DNA of 64,000 nt from assembly GCF_001905095.1 (NCBI RefSeq), contig NZ_LWLS01000066.1, forward strand, positions 1 to 64,000, given 5' to 3'. Below, one piece after another: positions 16,589-24,784 of the stretch (position 1 is its first letter; each line of letters opens with the position of its first letter). Under the pieces are notes generated by a model, which did no database searches, was not told the origin of the DNA, and saw only the letters and a list, made by a program, of their open reading frames with translations. A program made the position numbers and the translations under genes. This DNA comes from Micromonospora sp. CB01531. GTDB taxonomy: Bacteria > Actinomycetota > Actinomycetes > Mycobacteriales > Micromonosporaceae.

Positions 16589-17473
16589 TTAACCGCGGCG
16601 GAGCGTGGTTGCGATGATCTCCGAGCTGTCGGCGTGCAGGGCCTGCGCCGCCGTCTGCCCGGTCGCGGCCAGGTAGGTGTCGACCAGCCGGTTGCCCGCG
16701 GCGTACCCGGCGCCCATCGGCAACCCCACCGGGGTGACACCGAGGTGCTCGGCGCCGGGGTCGCCGTGTACCCAGGCAGTGAAGTTCTGCATGCCTGTCA
16801 CGTCGAGCCCGGTGAGCACCTTGCTGAAAACCGCGTCGTCGTGCAGGTGCGGCACGCCGATGCGGGCGGGGCCGAGCTCGTCGCCGTAGAGCTGGCGGGC
16901 GAAGGCGTCGGCCAGGCCCTCGCCAACGATGTGCTCGCCGACCGTGACGGTCATCGGGTCCCACACGACCCCGCCCGGGCTGTAGCGCAGGTTGTGGTTG
17001 AGCTCGTGCACGGCGGTGGCCTCCAGCCGCTCCACGTTCTCGGGGAAGGGCCAGAACGTGATGGCGATGTTGCCCGAGATACCGCCGAACCCGGTCAATC
17101 CTTTGCAGGGACCCATGAAGTGCTCGTCACCCGGATCGCCGAGCACGAACAGCACGGTGATGTCCGGGGCCTCCAGCCCCGGCGTCGCCTCCAGCAGTAC
17201 GGCGAGAGCGTCGTCGAGCGCGCGTTGCATCCGCTCCCAGGCTCCGGCCGCCGCCAGGGTTTCGAGCGCGTCGAGGCAACGCTCCTCGTCGCGGTCGATG
17301 GGGAACCCGGACGATTGGAGGTGCACGGCCACCAGGTCGACCTCGCCGGGGTAGTAGCGGTACATGCCCCTGTTGGCCGCCAGCATCGGACGCAGCAGGT
17401 CAACGCGGTCCGCGACCGGGGCCAGCAGGATCCGCCTCATGGCGGAGTAGGTGTCAAGAACAGTGATCGACAT
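16589..17473 (-). CDS. DUF2268 putative zinc metalloprotease
   Basis: A 294-residue protein from ATG 17473. The zinc motif HELNHN in EATAVHELNHNLRYSPGGV, followed by a downstream glutamate in GEGLADAFARQLYG, matches the HExxH...E arrangement of DUF2268 proteases. No signal peptide is seen, so it is probably cytoplasmic. It is the first gene of a two-gene operon with the TipAS-type MerR regulator. Proteins of this family paired with MerR regulators are known as autoregulated units; the protein substrate is unknown. Confidence 0.82.
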   Translation of the reverse strand: MSITVLDTYSAMRRILLAPVADRVDLLRPMLAANRGMYRYYPGEVDLVAVHLQSSGFPIDRDEERCLDALETLAAAGAWERMQRALDDALAVLLEATPGLEAPDITVLFVLGDPGDEHFMGPCKGLTGFGGISGNIAITFWPFPENVERLEATAVHELNHNLRYSPGGVVWDPMTVTVGEHIVGEGLADAFARQLYGDELGPARIGVPHLHDDAVFSKVLTGLDVTGMQNFTAWVHGDPGAEHLGVTPVGLPMGAGYAAGNRLVDTYLAATGQTAAQALHADSSEIIATTLRRG

Positions 17474-17480
17474 GGCCCCG

Positions 17481-17511
17481 ATGCTAGAAGTTGACGCAGC
17501 GTCAAGGTCAA
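17481..17511 (-). promoter_or_regulatory. MerR-type promoter with dyad in the spacer
   Basis: On the minus strand a -35 box TTGACC (17506-17511) and a -10 box TAGCAT (17481-17486) are separated by 19 bases, longer than the normal 17. The spacer contains a dyad with perfect seven-base arms, TTGACGC and GCGTCAA, around one base (17491-17505). This geometry is the hallmark of promoters activated by MerR proteins through DNA distortion. It precedes the peptidase-MerR operon by fewer than 10 bases, so the transcript may be leaderless or nearly so. Confidence 0.72.
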
Positions 17512-17904
17512 ACCAGCGGCGCTCGTCGTTAAGGTACGGCCGGTGTGCCGTCACCCAGTCCCGTGATGACCGGCGGTTCGCCTCTGCGATGGACTCACGC
17601 GACTTGGTCGGCCGCTGTTCCAGTGTGCGCAGCTCCTCGGTCTTGCAGTCGGCAGTGACGTAGTCCGGATGATGCCTGCATCGTCTGAGCGAGCACGCAA
17701 CCCCATGATCAGGTGCACGGATCCGCCGCGATCCGGGCGCTAGCCCACGTCCACCGATTACCCATCGTGAGTAGCGGACCTGGGTCGTCGGGCCGGCCGC
17801 CATCGCAGCGTCCCGAATGCTTCGCGCCCCCGACCTCTGCACATTTGGCGTACCCGACTCTGCACCGGAATCCGTACGCCGACACCAGGCGCTAGCGTGG
17901 GCCG
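17512..17904. other. Non-coding stretch with a possible decayed repeat
   Basis: No supported gene. Around 17700-17735 the minus strand reads GCGGCGGATCCGTGCACCTG, which resembles the right end of the dispersed repeat copy at 27821 but is too short for a firm call. Confidence 0.35.
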
Positions 17905-18369
17905 GTGGCCACGATGTCGCTGACCTATGCACCACCACGGGTGGGCTGTCTGCCGCGTGGCCGACCAGCAGGCGGAAGTCGAAGCCGTTGCATCCTACGT
18001 GACGGCCCCGAGCAACTACTTACCGCAGTCGCCAACATCGTCATCGGCGCGGAGACTGCACGCGCGGAGTTCGAGGCGGAGCCGGTCGTCTACCGATGGA
18101 CCTTCCAGCGGCGCGGATCGGAAGTCGAGACCCGGCTTCTAGAGGTGCCCTCGGCCCGCCTACCCGACCAGGCCGGAACGGTCATCTGGGCCAGCAGCCA
18201 GTCCCTCGACACCCTCGCCCGGGTCCTTGTTCGCGCCTTCGACGCCGTCGCAGCCCAGCACGGTGAGGACGGCTACGAGACGACTTGGGGTCGTCCCTTC
18301 CCACGACGCGAGCTCAACGCCCTACGCGCAGCACGACACAAGGCAAAACAACCCGAAGAGACCCGATAG
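17905..18369 (+). CDS. Hypothetical protein
   Basis: A 154-residue frame from GTG 17905. The part from about residue 33 (GPEQLLTAVANIVIGAETAR, then EFEAEPVVYRWTFQRRGSEV) has strong coding bias and alternating strand-helix character. The first 30 residues look poorly conserved, so the true start may be later. No family recognised. It converges on the VOC gene with a 20-base gap. Confidence 0.55.
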   Translation: MATMSLTYAPPRVGCLPRGRPAGGSRSRCILRDGPEQLLTAVANIVIGAETARAEFEAEPVVYRWTFQRRGSEVETRLLEVPSARLPDQAGTVIWASSQSLDTLARVLVRAFDAVAAQHGEDGYETTWGRPFPRRELNALRAARHKAKQPEETR

Positions 18370-18389
18370 CATCAGCTCAAAGGGCACTA

Positions 18390-18800
18390 CTAGTCGCGCT
18401 TGGGCCAGATGAGACCCTGATCGGTCCAAATGACACCCTTGTTGCGGCAGAGGCAGAAGGGGTGACCAATGGGGTCGGCGTAGACGCGGAAGCCGTAGCC
18501 GTCGGGGCCGACGCAGTCCCGCTGCAGGGTCGCGCCGAGGGCCAGGACGCGGCGCTGTTCGGCCTCGATGTCGTCGACTTCGAAGTCGAGGTGGAACTGC
18601 TTGGGGTGCTCGCTGTCGGGCCACTGCGGGGCGCGGTAGTCCTCCACCTGGATGAAGGCCAGTTCGATCTCGCCGAACTGGATACCGGCCCAGTTCTCGT
18701 TACTGCCCTCCTTGACCGGGAGCCCCATCACCCCAGAGTAGAAGGCTGCCAGCTTCATCGTATCCGGGCAATCGATGATGAAGTCGGTTAGTCGTAGCAT
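18390..18800 (-). CDS. VOC (glyoxalase/bleomycin-resistance) family protein
   Basis: A 136-residue protein with the two beta-alpha-beta-beta-beta modules of the vicinal oxygen chelate fold. The first strand is LRLTDFIIDCPD with helix KLAAFYSGVMGLP. The second module includes FHLDFEVDDIEAEQRRVLALG and ends with FRVYADPIGHPFCLC. The ATG at 18800 puts the first strand at the N terminus. His in KQFHLDFEV and similar positions could bind a metal. Relatives are dioxygenases, lyases or drug-binding proteins; no specific role is indicated. Confidence 0.85.
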   Translation of the reverse strand: MLRLTDFIIDCPDTMKLAAFYSGVMGLPVKEGSNENWAGIQFGEIELAFIQVEDYRAPQWPDSEHPKQFHLDFEVDDIEAEQRRVLALGATLQRDCVGPDGYGFRVYADPIGHPFCLCRNKGVIWTDQGLIWPKRD

Positions 18801-19000
18801 CCCGCGATCTTGCCACAAGATCAAATGAGCCGGACTTGAGACAGGCCCTCGCCCAACCGATCATGACCTGGCGCCAATAGGTCGGTGCCCCCATCCAGGT
18901 CCACCGGCTCCCCCAGCTCGGGATGCGGCTGGTGGCGTCCGAAGCCCGGGAGCGGTTCATCGCAGCGCGGGTGCTGCGCCTGGCCGCGGTTGGCGTCGGG

Positions 19001-19972
19001 TCACCACTCGGGGATGAGCGGCGGGTCCGGTTCGTGCTGCCGCCAGGCTTCGGTGAGGCGGGCGAGGCGGGTGGGGGCGGCGATGCCGCGCACGGTTGCG
19101 ATCTTGCCGCCTGTGATGTCGAACGCCATGGCGCCGACGACCTGGTCGCCGAGCAGGAAGAGGATGGCGGGGGCGCCGTTGACAAGCGCGTAGTGGATGG
19201 CGAGCGGGCCGCCGGCAAGTCGCCGTTTCGCGGGTGTGGGTTTAAAGCCGGCCCGTGCGGCGGCGGCGATGCGCTGCGGAGTGTCGTAGCGCAGCAGCGT
19301 CTGGGTCAGGCCGGCGCCGGCGCCGTCGGAGATCGCGGTCGCGTCGTCGGTGAGCAGCGCCACCAGCCGTTCGGTGCGGCCCGAGGAGGCAGCGGCGAGG
19401 AATTCCTCGACGATCCTGCGGGCGGATGCCGGGTCGACTTCGCCGCTGCCGCGGCGGCGAGCGGTGGTGATGCGGCGCCGGGCCCGGTGGAGGTGCTGCT
19501 GGCTTACGGACTCGGTGATGTCGAGGATCTCGGCGATCTCGGCGTGGCTGTAGGAGAACGCTTCGCGCAGGACGTAGACGGCCCGCTCGAGGGGTGACAG
19601 GCGCTGCATGAGTGTCAGCACGGCCAGGGAGACTGATTCGCGCTGCTCGAAAGTGTCGGCCGGGCCGAGCATCGGGTCGCCGGCGAGGAGCGGTTCGGGC
19701 AGCCATGCGCCGACGGTGCGTTCGCGGCGGGCTTGTGCCGAGCGGAGCCGGTCGAGGCACAGGTTGGTGACGACCTTGGTCAGCCATGCTTCCGGCACCT
19801 TGATCCGCTGCCGGTCGACGGCCTGCCAGTGCAGGAACGCATCCTGCACTGCGTCTTCGGCGTCGGCGGCGGAGCCCAGGAGCCGGTACGCCAGCGAGGC
19901 CAGCCGGTTCCGGCTGGCCTCGAACCGGCTGGTGTCGAAGCGATCAGTGGCGGTGCTGTCCACGCGGATCAC
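19001..19972 (-). CDS. ECF41-type RNA polymerase sigma factor with SnoaL-like tail
   Basis: A 323-residue sigma factor. Region 2 is RLASLAYRLLGSAADAEDAV then VPEAWLTKVVTNLCLDRLRS. Region 4 is RLSPLERAVYVLREAFSYSH then AEIAEILDITESVSQQHLHRA. A C-terminal extension of about 120 residues (ARRIVEEFLAAASSGRTERL onward) is the NTF2/SnoaL-like domain typical of ECF41, which acts as a built-in modulator in place of an anti-sigma factor. The GTG at 19972 starts one base before the end of the upstream oxidoreductase. ECF41 genes are characteristically linked to a carboxymuconolactone decarboxylase, oxidoreductase or epimerase, which fits here. Confidence 0.88.
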   Translation of the reverse strand: MIRVDSTATDRFDTSRFEASRNRLASLAYRLLGSAADAEDAVQDAFLHWQAVDRQRIKVPEAWLTKVVTNLCLDRLRSAQARRERTVGAWLPEPLLAGDPMLGPADTFEQRESVSLAVLTLMQRLSPLERAVYVLREAFSYSHAEIAEILDITESVSQQHLHRARRRITTARRRGSGEVDPASARRIVEEFLAAASSGRTERLVALLTDDATAISDGAGAGLTQTLLRYDTPQRIAAAARAGFKPTPAKRRLAGGPLAIHYALVNGAPAILFLLGDQVVGAMAFDITGGKIATVRGIAAPTRLARLTEAWRQHEPDPPLIPEW

Positions 19973-19973
19973 C

Positions 19974-21182
19974 CTAGGCGGCTACGCCGACCGCCTTCTT
20001 GGCGGACGCATGCGGCGCGGCGGCCAGGCGGTGCTTGCGCTTGGGCAGGCCGAAGGTGGGGTGCGAGGTGGCCCACAGCGAGATCTTGAGGATGCCCGAC
20101 TTGATCCGCGCGGCCGTTCGGCCGCCCACGTACTTCGGCTTTGCTTGCGCTTCGTTGTCGACCAGCTGCAGGATCCCGTCCCGCCGGCCGAGGCTGATGT
20201 GGTTGCCCGGGTAGACCAGCTTGGTGTTCGCGATCTTGCGGCCGGTCAGGCGTCCCACGATCGCCTCGATGGCCTGCTGGCCAGTGAAGCCGGCCGAAGC
20301 GCAGGACATCGGCAGCGGCCGGCCGTTGTCGCCGATGGCGTAGGCGCTGTCGCCGGCGGCGTAGACGTTCGGGTGCGACACCGACCGCATGGTGCGATCG
20401 ACGACGATCCGAGCGTTCTCGGTGACCTCCAGCCCGCTGGCGGCGGCGATGGGGCCGACGGCGAACCCGGCCGTCCACACGGTGGCGTCGGACGCCAGGG
20501 CGGTGCCGTCGGCGCACAGCACCCGTGTCGCTTCGACGGCTTCGACGGTGGTGTGCTCCAGGACGGTGATGCCCAGCCGGGCGCAGGCCTGGCGCAGGTG
20601 GCTGCGGGCTCCGGCGGAGAGCCGGGCGCCCAGCCCGCCGCGGGCGACCAGCGCCACCGACAGGCCGGGCCGGGCTTCGGCGATCTCGGTGGCGGTCTCG
20701 ATGCCGGTCAACCCGTCGCCGACGACCAGCACCCTCCCGCCTTCGCCCCGCCTGCCCATGCTGTCCAGGCGCTCGCGCAGGCGCAGCGCCGAGGGTCGGG
20801 CGGCGATGTCGAAGGCGTGCTCGGCCACGCCGGGGACGCCGCGGTCGTCGCCGTGGCTGCCGAGCGCGTAGAGAAGCGTGTCGTAGCCGAGCTCGCCGCC
20901 ACCGTCGGCGTCGGCCACGGCGACGACCTGACGCTCGGGGTCGACGGCGGTGACACGGGCCAGGCGCAGCCGTATCCCCGTGCCCGCGAAGACGTCGGCG
21001 AGGTTCGGAGCCTTGATCTCATGGCCGGCCGCGAGCTCGTGCAGCCGCAGCCGCTGGACGAAGTCCGGCTCGGCGTTGACCACGGTGATCTCGGTGTCCG
21101 CCGGGGACAGCCGGCGGGCCAGGTTCCCGGCCACGTGGGCCCCGGCATAGCCGGCGCCAAGGACGACGATGCGGTGCTTCAT
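19974..21182 (-). CDS. NDH-2-like FAD/NAD(P)-dependent oxidoreductase (ECF41 partner)
   Basis: A 402-residue two-dinucleotide-fold flavoprotein. The FAD-binding motif is RIVVLGAGYAGAHVAGNLA at the N terminus. The NAD(P) motif is RVLVVGDGLTGIETATEIAE near residue 150. The conserved flavin contact is HPNVYAAGDSAYAIG near residue 290. The ATG at 21182 has a good ribosome binding site (AGGAG six bases upstream). It resembles type II NADH dehydrogenases, but with a basic soluble C terminus. It forms a transcription unit with the ECF41 gene that follows. I looked for the ECF41 promoter (TGTCACA...CGTC) upstream and found no exact match. Confidence 0.87.
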   Translation of the reverse strand: MKHRIVVLGAGYAGAHVAGNLARRLSPADTEITVVNAEPDFVQRLRLHELAAGHEIKAPNLADVFAGTGIRLRLARVTAVDPERQVVAVADADGGGELGYDTLLYALGSHGDDRGVPGVAEHAFDIAARPSALRLRERLDSMGRRGEGGRVLVVGDGLTGIETATEIAEARPGLSVALVARGGLGARLSAGARSHLRQACARLGITVLEHTTVEAVEATRVLCADGTALASDATVWTAGFAVGPIAAASGLEVTENARIVVDRTMRSVSHPNVYAAGDSAYAIGDNGRPLPMSCASAGFTGQQAIEAIVGRLTGRKIANTKLVYPGNHISLGRRDGILQLVDNEAQAKPKYVGGRTAARIKSGILKISLWATSHPTFGLPKRKHRLAAAPHASAKKAVGVAA

Positions 21183-21350
21183 GTGTTGCTCCTGTCGGTT
21201 CGCTTGCTTCCGTGAGTTGAGCGGAACGGCGCCCCGATTGCTGACAGGAACTGCATGTGGCACGGGTCACAGAGCGGCGGGAGCGCCGCCCAACGACGCC
21301 TCGCGACGTCAGGCGGCGCAGATGCAGGCCGTGCTGAACGAGGCGATCTG

Positions 21351-21545
21351 ATGCCGATCACCGTCGACATCGACGTCATGCTCGCCAAGCGGAAGATGTC
21401 CGTGGGCGAACTCGCCAAACGTCGACATCACAACCCGCCAACCTGGCCGTACTGAAGAATTGCCCCGCCAAGGCCGTCCGCTTCACCACCCTCGCCGCAC
21501 TCTGCGAAGCCCTCGACTGCCAGCCCTGCTGCGATGGGAGACCGC
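21351..21545 (+). pseudogene. Frameshifted Cro/C1-type HTH regulator
   Basis: The start PITVDIDVMLAKRKMSVGELAKR is the N terminus of a small one-domain HTH protein. The continuation ANLAVLKNCPAKAVRFTTLA then ALCEALDCQP lies in another frame from about 21430. The normal protein is about 70 residues and often follows a DUF2975 membrane gene, which is not present here. A frameshift or small deletion near 21425 breaks the recognition helix region. Confidence 0.6.
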
Positions 21546-21790
21546 GGACTCCGCGGGCGCGTAACGGCCACGGTCACCGAGGCCTCGCGTGGGCCGTGAT
21601 GCCATCCCGATGGGCCCTCGTCACGGACAACTCCGCGCCGCCGACCAGGTGGCTGCGAAGCGGGTGCCGGGCGCTGCAGTGAGCCGACTCTGGACACAAG
21701 ATCAGACGCACTACTTTCGGCACGACAGGCACTCACGCCGGGGCCACCAAGTGGCGACGGGTGCACCGCCAAGCTGTCACAGTAGCGGCC

Positions 21791-22624
21791 TCATCGTTCG
21801 CGGCGTTGCCGGCGGTCAAGTGCGAGCCCGATCAAAAGGCCCACGCCGGCGCCAAGGAGGAGACTTCCCGCGGCGACGCGGCGCGATCTCTGGATCGGGA
21901 CAGTAACCGGTTGCTCGGGTTCGATGCTCGCGCTGTAAACAACAGCTGGCTCCTCGGCAATCGCCGGCGGACCTGCTGCATCCGCCCGGCGGTACTCGTC
22001 GTCAACGATGGCGACGAACCGGCGGCCTCGTCGATTCGTCGCAGCAGAGGCAACCCAGGCTTCCCGAGCCATCAGCCAGTACCGCCTCGCAGACTCGCTC
22101 TGGAACATTCCAATCAACATGTCCCTGAGCCACGGCTCCGAGATCTCACCGACGTTGTAGCCCATGGAAGCGTAGGAGAACACGAGGTTGGTGTAAATGT
22201 GCCGCTGCTGCGCTGCCCGGCTTGGCAGATCGAGCGGCCCCCAACATGGGAGGTACGTTTGGAGGTCGTCCAACTCCATGCGGATGAGATCGAGATGGAA
22301 TTGGCGCACCGCTTGGATCTGGCTAGCCTTTGCCTGCCTGGCTTGAATGGAAACCGACACAGCCACGGCTCCCAACGCTAGGGCCGAGAGGACGGCCGAG
22401 ACTGCACCGTACGTCTGTCCAATCTCGCTGCGCCGCGACCAGTCCGAGATGTCGAAGGTGTTGAGCACGCCGAGCAGGAACGGCGACAGAATGACGATGG
22501 CCAAGGTAACGAGGACCGCCGCTATGATCGACAAGGGTCGCGTAGTGCCACGGACGCTCCCCGCGTGGAACCGGCTCCGCGCGGCCTGTCCACTCTGTGG
22601 TCCTGTTACCTCGGATGCTGGCAC
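21791..22624 (-). CDS. DUF6082 family membrane protein
   Basis: A 277-residue protein with two N-terminal transmembrane helices (about 32-55, LSIIAAVLVTLAIVILSPFLL, and about 72-92), a cytoplasmic helical middle (QAVRQFHLDLIRMELDDLQT, then YASMGYNVGEISEPWLRDML) and one C-terminal helix (about 250-270). This layout matches the DUF6082 family of streptomycete-type proteins. The function is unknown. It is transcribed away from a full-length repeat copy. Confidence 0.7.
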   Translation of the reverse strand: MPASEVTGPQSGQAARSRFHAGSVRGTTRPLSIIAAVLVTLAIVILSPFLLGVLNTFDISDWSRRSEIGQTYGAVSAVLSALALGAVAVSVSIQARQAKASQIQAVRQFHLDLIRMELDDLQTYLPCWGPLDLPSRAAQQRHIYTNLVFSYASMGYNVGEISEPWLRDMLIGMFQSESARRYWLMAREAWVASAATNRRGRRFVAIVDDEYRRADAAGPPAIAEEPAVVYSASIEPEQPVTVPIQRSRRVAAGSLLLGAGVGLLIGLALDRRQRRER

Positions 22625-22713
22625 CGCATCTCCCTTCCCTGGCGGATCAGCGTAAGAGGAAGATCAGCGTAAGAGGAAGCCGTATCGATGGGCGAGAGCA
22701 CGCACTCTCTTCG

Positions 22714-22808
22714 ACAGTTCAGGATGCCCGCTCGACTCAGCAGCCAGCTACCGACCGTGACCGCTCTTGATCAGCCAGCACGCACGGACGGCGGCAGATC
22801 AGGATGCC
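22714..22808 (+). repeat. Dispersed repeat, full-length copy
   Basis: About 95 bases bounded by near-identical direct repeats, ACAGTTCAGGATGCC and GGCAGATCAGGATGCC. Internal landmarks are CCGCTCGACTCAGC, GTGACCGCTCTTGATC, GCCAGCACGCACGGAC and GGCGGCAGATC. The same landmarks recur in order at 27821-27914. A version with about 33 internal bases deleted is at 25791-25850. Confidence 0.82.
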
Positions 22809-23134
22809 GGACTCACCTGATCACCTGCACCTGCGGTCTGCCGGGCGAACTCGAATGGTGCTTGCTGCCGTTTGGAGCACGTACCACAACACTGCACTCA
22901 GGGCACCGCTTGGACGGCTGCGGAAAGCATCGTCGGCCATGCCCGAGCCCACCGTGGCTTCCCGTCGTGCCCGATGATCACGTCGCTGCTCATACGTGTT
23001 CTCCTGTTCGGCTGCGGCGACAGGCCGAGGGCAGGGAGAGTCGCTATGGCAGAAGTCCCAGGAGCGACGCAGACCGGTGGGCCGATCGCCGATGGACCAG
23101 ACAGTCTGAGGGCGCTGAAGGAGGAGACCATCAG

Positions 23135-23986
23135 ATGAGCGCCGAGGCGGTTTCGCCGATCGCTACTTACTTCCGAGTCTGCGACGGGGTGCGGGTGAGG
23201 TTCGCCGACAACAGAGCAGACTCGGATATCACGGTTCTGCTGCTGGCGCCGTGGCCCGAAACCCTTTGGGCCTTCCGTCGCATCTGGCGCCGCGTCTCAG
23301 CAGTCGGGCGGGTCGTCGCCATCGACATGCCGGGATTCGGCCATTCCGATGGCCGCCCGGGACTGATCGCACCGGACACTTCGGGAGCGTTCCTGGCCCG
23401 TCTGATCGACGAATGGGCCCTCGGGTCTCCTCATATCGTCGGTCCGGACGTCGGAACGGCAGCGGCGCTCTTCCTTGCGGCGAGCACGCCGGAGCGAGTG
23501 ACGAGCTTGACGATCGGGAGCGGCGCGGTCCGCTTTCCGATCGAAGCGGGCGGCTCACTCAAGAACATCATCGAAGCGCCGAGTCTTGACGTCGTGCGCG
23601 GGCTGGATGCCAGGGCCAACATCGGTCACGCGGTCGAGGCGGGCGCCGCAAGCGACAGCGAGCCCGAAGTCCACGAGGACTATGTCAGCGCCTACGACCT
23701 CGGGCGCTTCGCCGAGTCAGCTCGCTTCGTGCGGCATTACCCAGAACAGAACCGGGTCTTGCGCGACCTTCTCCCGACGATCGCTACGCCGACCCAGATC
23801 CTCGCCGGACGCGATGATGACCTCGTGCCGTGGTCTAACAACCAGTACCTCCACGACCTCCTTCCTAACAGCGAGATTCATCCTCTCGACGCCGGTCACT
23901 TTGCGTGGGAGCAAGCACCCGAGGCGTATGGTGACCTGGTCGCCGAGTGGGTCAGCGGCGGATATCGGCGCGTCGGGGCGAGCTAG
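23135..23986 (+). CDS. Alpha/beta hydrolase with aspartate nucleophile (dehalogenase/epoxide-hydrolase-like)
   Basis: A 283-residue hydrolase. The nucleophile elbow reads HIVGPDVGTAAALFLA, so Asp replaces the Ser of esterases, as in haloalkane dehalogenases and epoxide hydrolases. Other motifs are RVVAIDMPGFGHSDG (HG-type strand 4 region), QILAGRDDDLVPWSN with an acid residue, and HPLDAGHFAWEQAP with the catalytic His. The ATG at 23135 follows a good GAAGGAGGAG ribosome binding site. A long upstream frame exists but runs through the repeat copy. Reaction class inferred: hydrolysis of C-halogen or epoxide bonds. Confidence 0.8.
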   Translation: MSAEAVSPIATYFRVCDGVRVRFADNRADSDITVLLLAPWPETLWAFRRIWRRVSAVGRVVAIDMPGFGHSDGRPGLIAPDTSGAFLARLIDEWALGSPHIVGPDVGTAAALFLAASTPERVTSLTIGSGAVRFPIEAGGSLKNIIEAPSLDVVRGLDARANIGHAVEAGAASDSEPEVHEDYVSAYDLGRFAESARFVRHYPEQNRVLRDLLPTIATPTQILAGRDDDLVPWSNNQYLHDLLPNSEIHPLDAGHFAWEQAPEAYGDLVAEWVSGGYRRVGAS

Positions 23987-24054
23987 GCGAACTCCCCACG
24001 GGCAAAGGTCAGTCTGACCCGCGCCGCTTCACCGCAAACGCAAGTTTGAATGCA

Positions 24055-24636
24055 GATTGGTCCGATGCAAGTCTCGCCGCAGCAATCGCGCGGGCATCGG
24101 TGGTGACAACCAAATCACAGGCGTTCTGGAGGCCCACGCTGGAAGGTGTCGTCGTCGGCGATTACCGAACGTCCAGGGCGAGCTGGAGGACTTCCATGTC
24201 CCGCACATCCGCGCGGGCCGCGTCCAGCCGACGGAGACGGTGGTCGACGGCTTCGAAGGTAGGTTTCCCGGGCCGCGCCGGTGAAGGTCCAGAGCGCCGG
24301 AGCCACGTCCGGCGCCGGATCGCCGAGACCGAGTGCGCCGAAGTCGATGACCGCGGCCAGCCGGCCGCGGTCGGTGATCAGGTTGCCCGGTTGCAGATCA
24401 CCGTGGATCCATACGGGGTCCCGGTCCCACACGGGAGCAGCCAGACAGACGTCCCAGGCCGCCTCGGCCGCGGTCACGTCGAAGCCGTCGTCATGCTCGG
24501 CGAGCCGGGGCAGCACTCGGCGGACGGCTTCATCGGCGTGGCGCAGGGCGGACCCGCGGGTACCCGGTGGCTTGAGCGGGCCGCCGGCCGGCTCCACCCG
24601 GTGCAGGGCGAGCACGAAGGCCGCCACATCGCGGGC
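24055..24636 (+). repeat. Chimeric duplicate of 7008-7214 joined to 8347-8726
   Basis: The left part (24055-24256) copies 7008-7214 and the right part (24257-24636) copies 8347-8726, both at about 97-99% identity. The result fuses a cut MDR oxidoreductase tail to an internal, antisense piece of the phosphotransferase. Neither piece can make a functional enzyme. The right piece still holds the catalytic HGD loop codons on the minus strand. No target duplication or inverted ends were seen at the borders. Confidence 0.92.
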
Positions 24637-24700
24637 GGAATTAACCTACCGGCAGGGGCCGATCTTCGAGGTCTCACGCCCACGGGCGGGAGTAGTTCGG

Positions 24701-24784
24701 TCAATCCTTGGTGGCACGCTCGGCCGCGGCGCGGTCGCTCGCCACGATGAGGTCGAGCAGGTTGGACAACGCCAGGATCCGTCC
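24701..24784 (-). other. Short coding-like tail after the methyltransferase
   Basis: Directly after the methyltransferase stop and in the same frame, 27 codons read ILALSNLLDLIVASDRAAAE then RATKD and a stop. This looks like a real protein C terminus. It may be a remnant of another gene or a read-through tail; the evidence is weak. Confidence 0.3.

Noticed and set aside
21183-21300. ECF41 promoter upstream of the oxidoreductase
   Set aside because: TGTCAGC with a 16-base spacer is present but the CGTC element is missing; not a convincing match.
22688-23134. N-terminal extension of the alpha/beta hydrolase to 22688
   Set aside because: The extension runs through the dispersed repeat, lacks conservation, and a strong ribosome binding site precedes ATG 23135.
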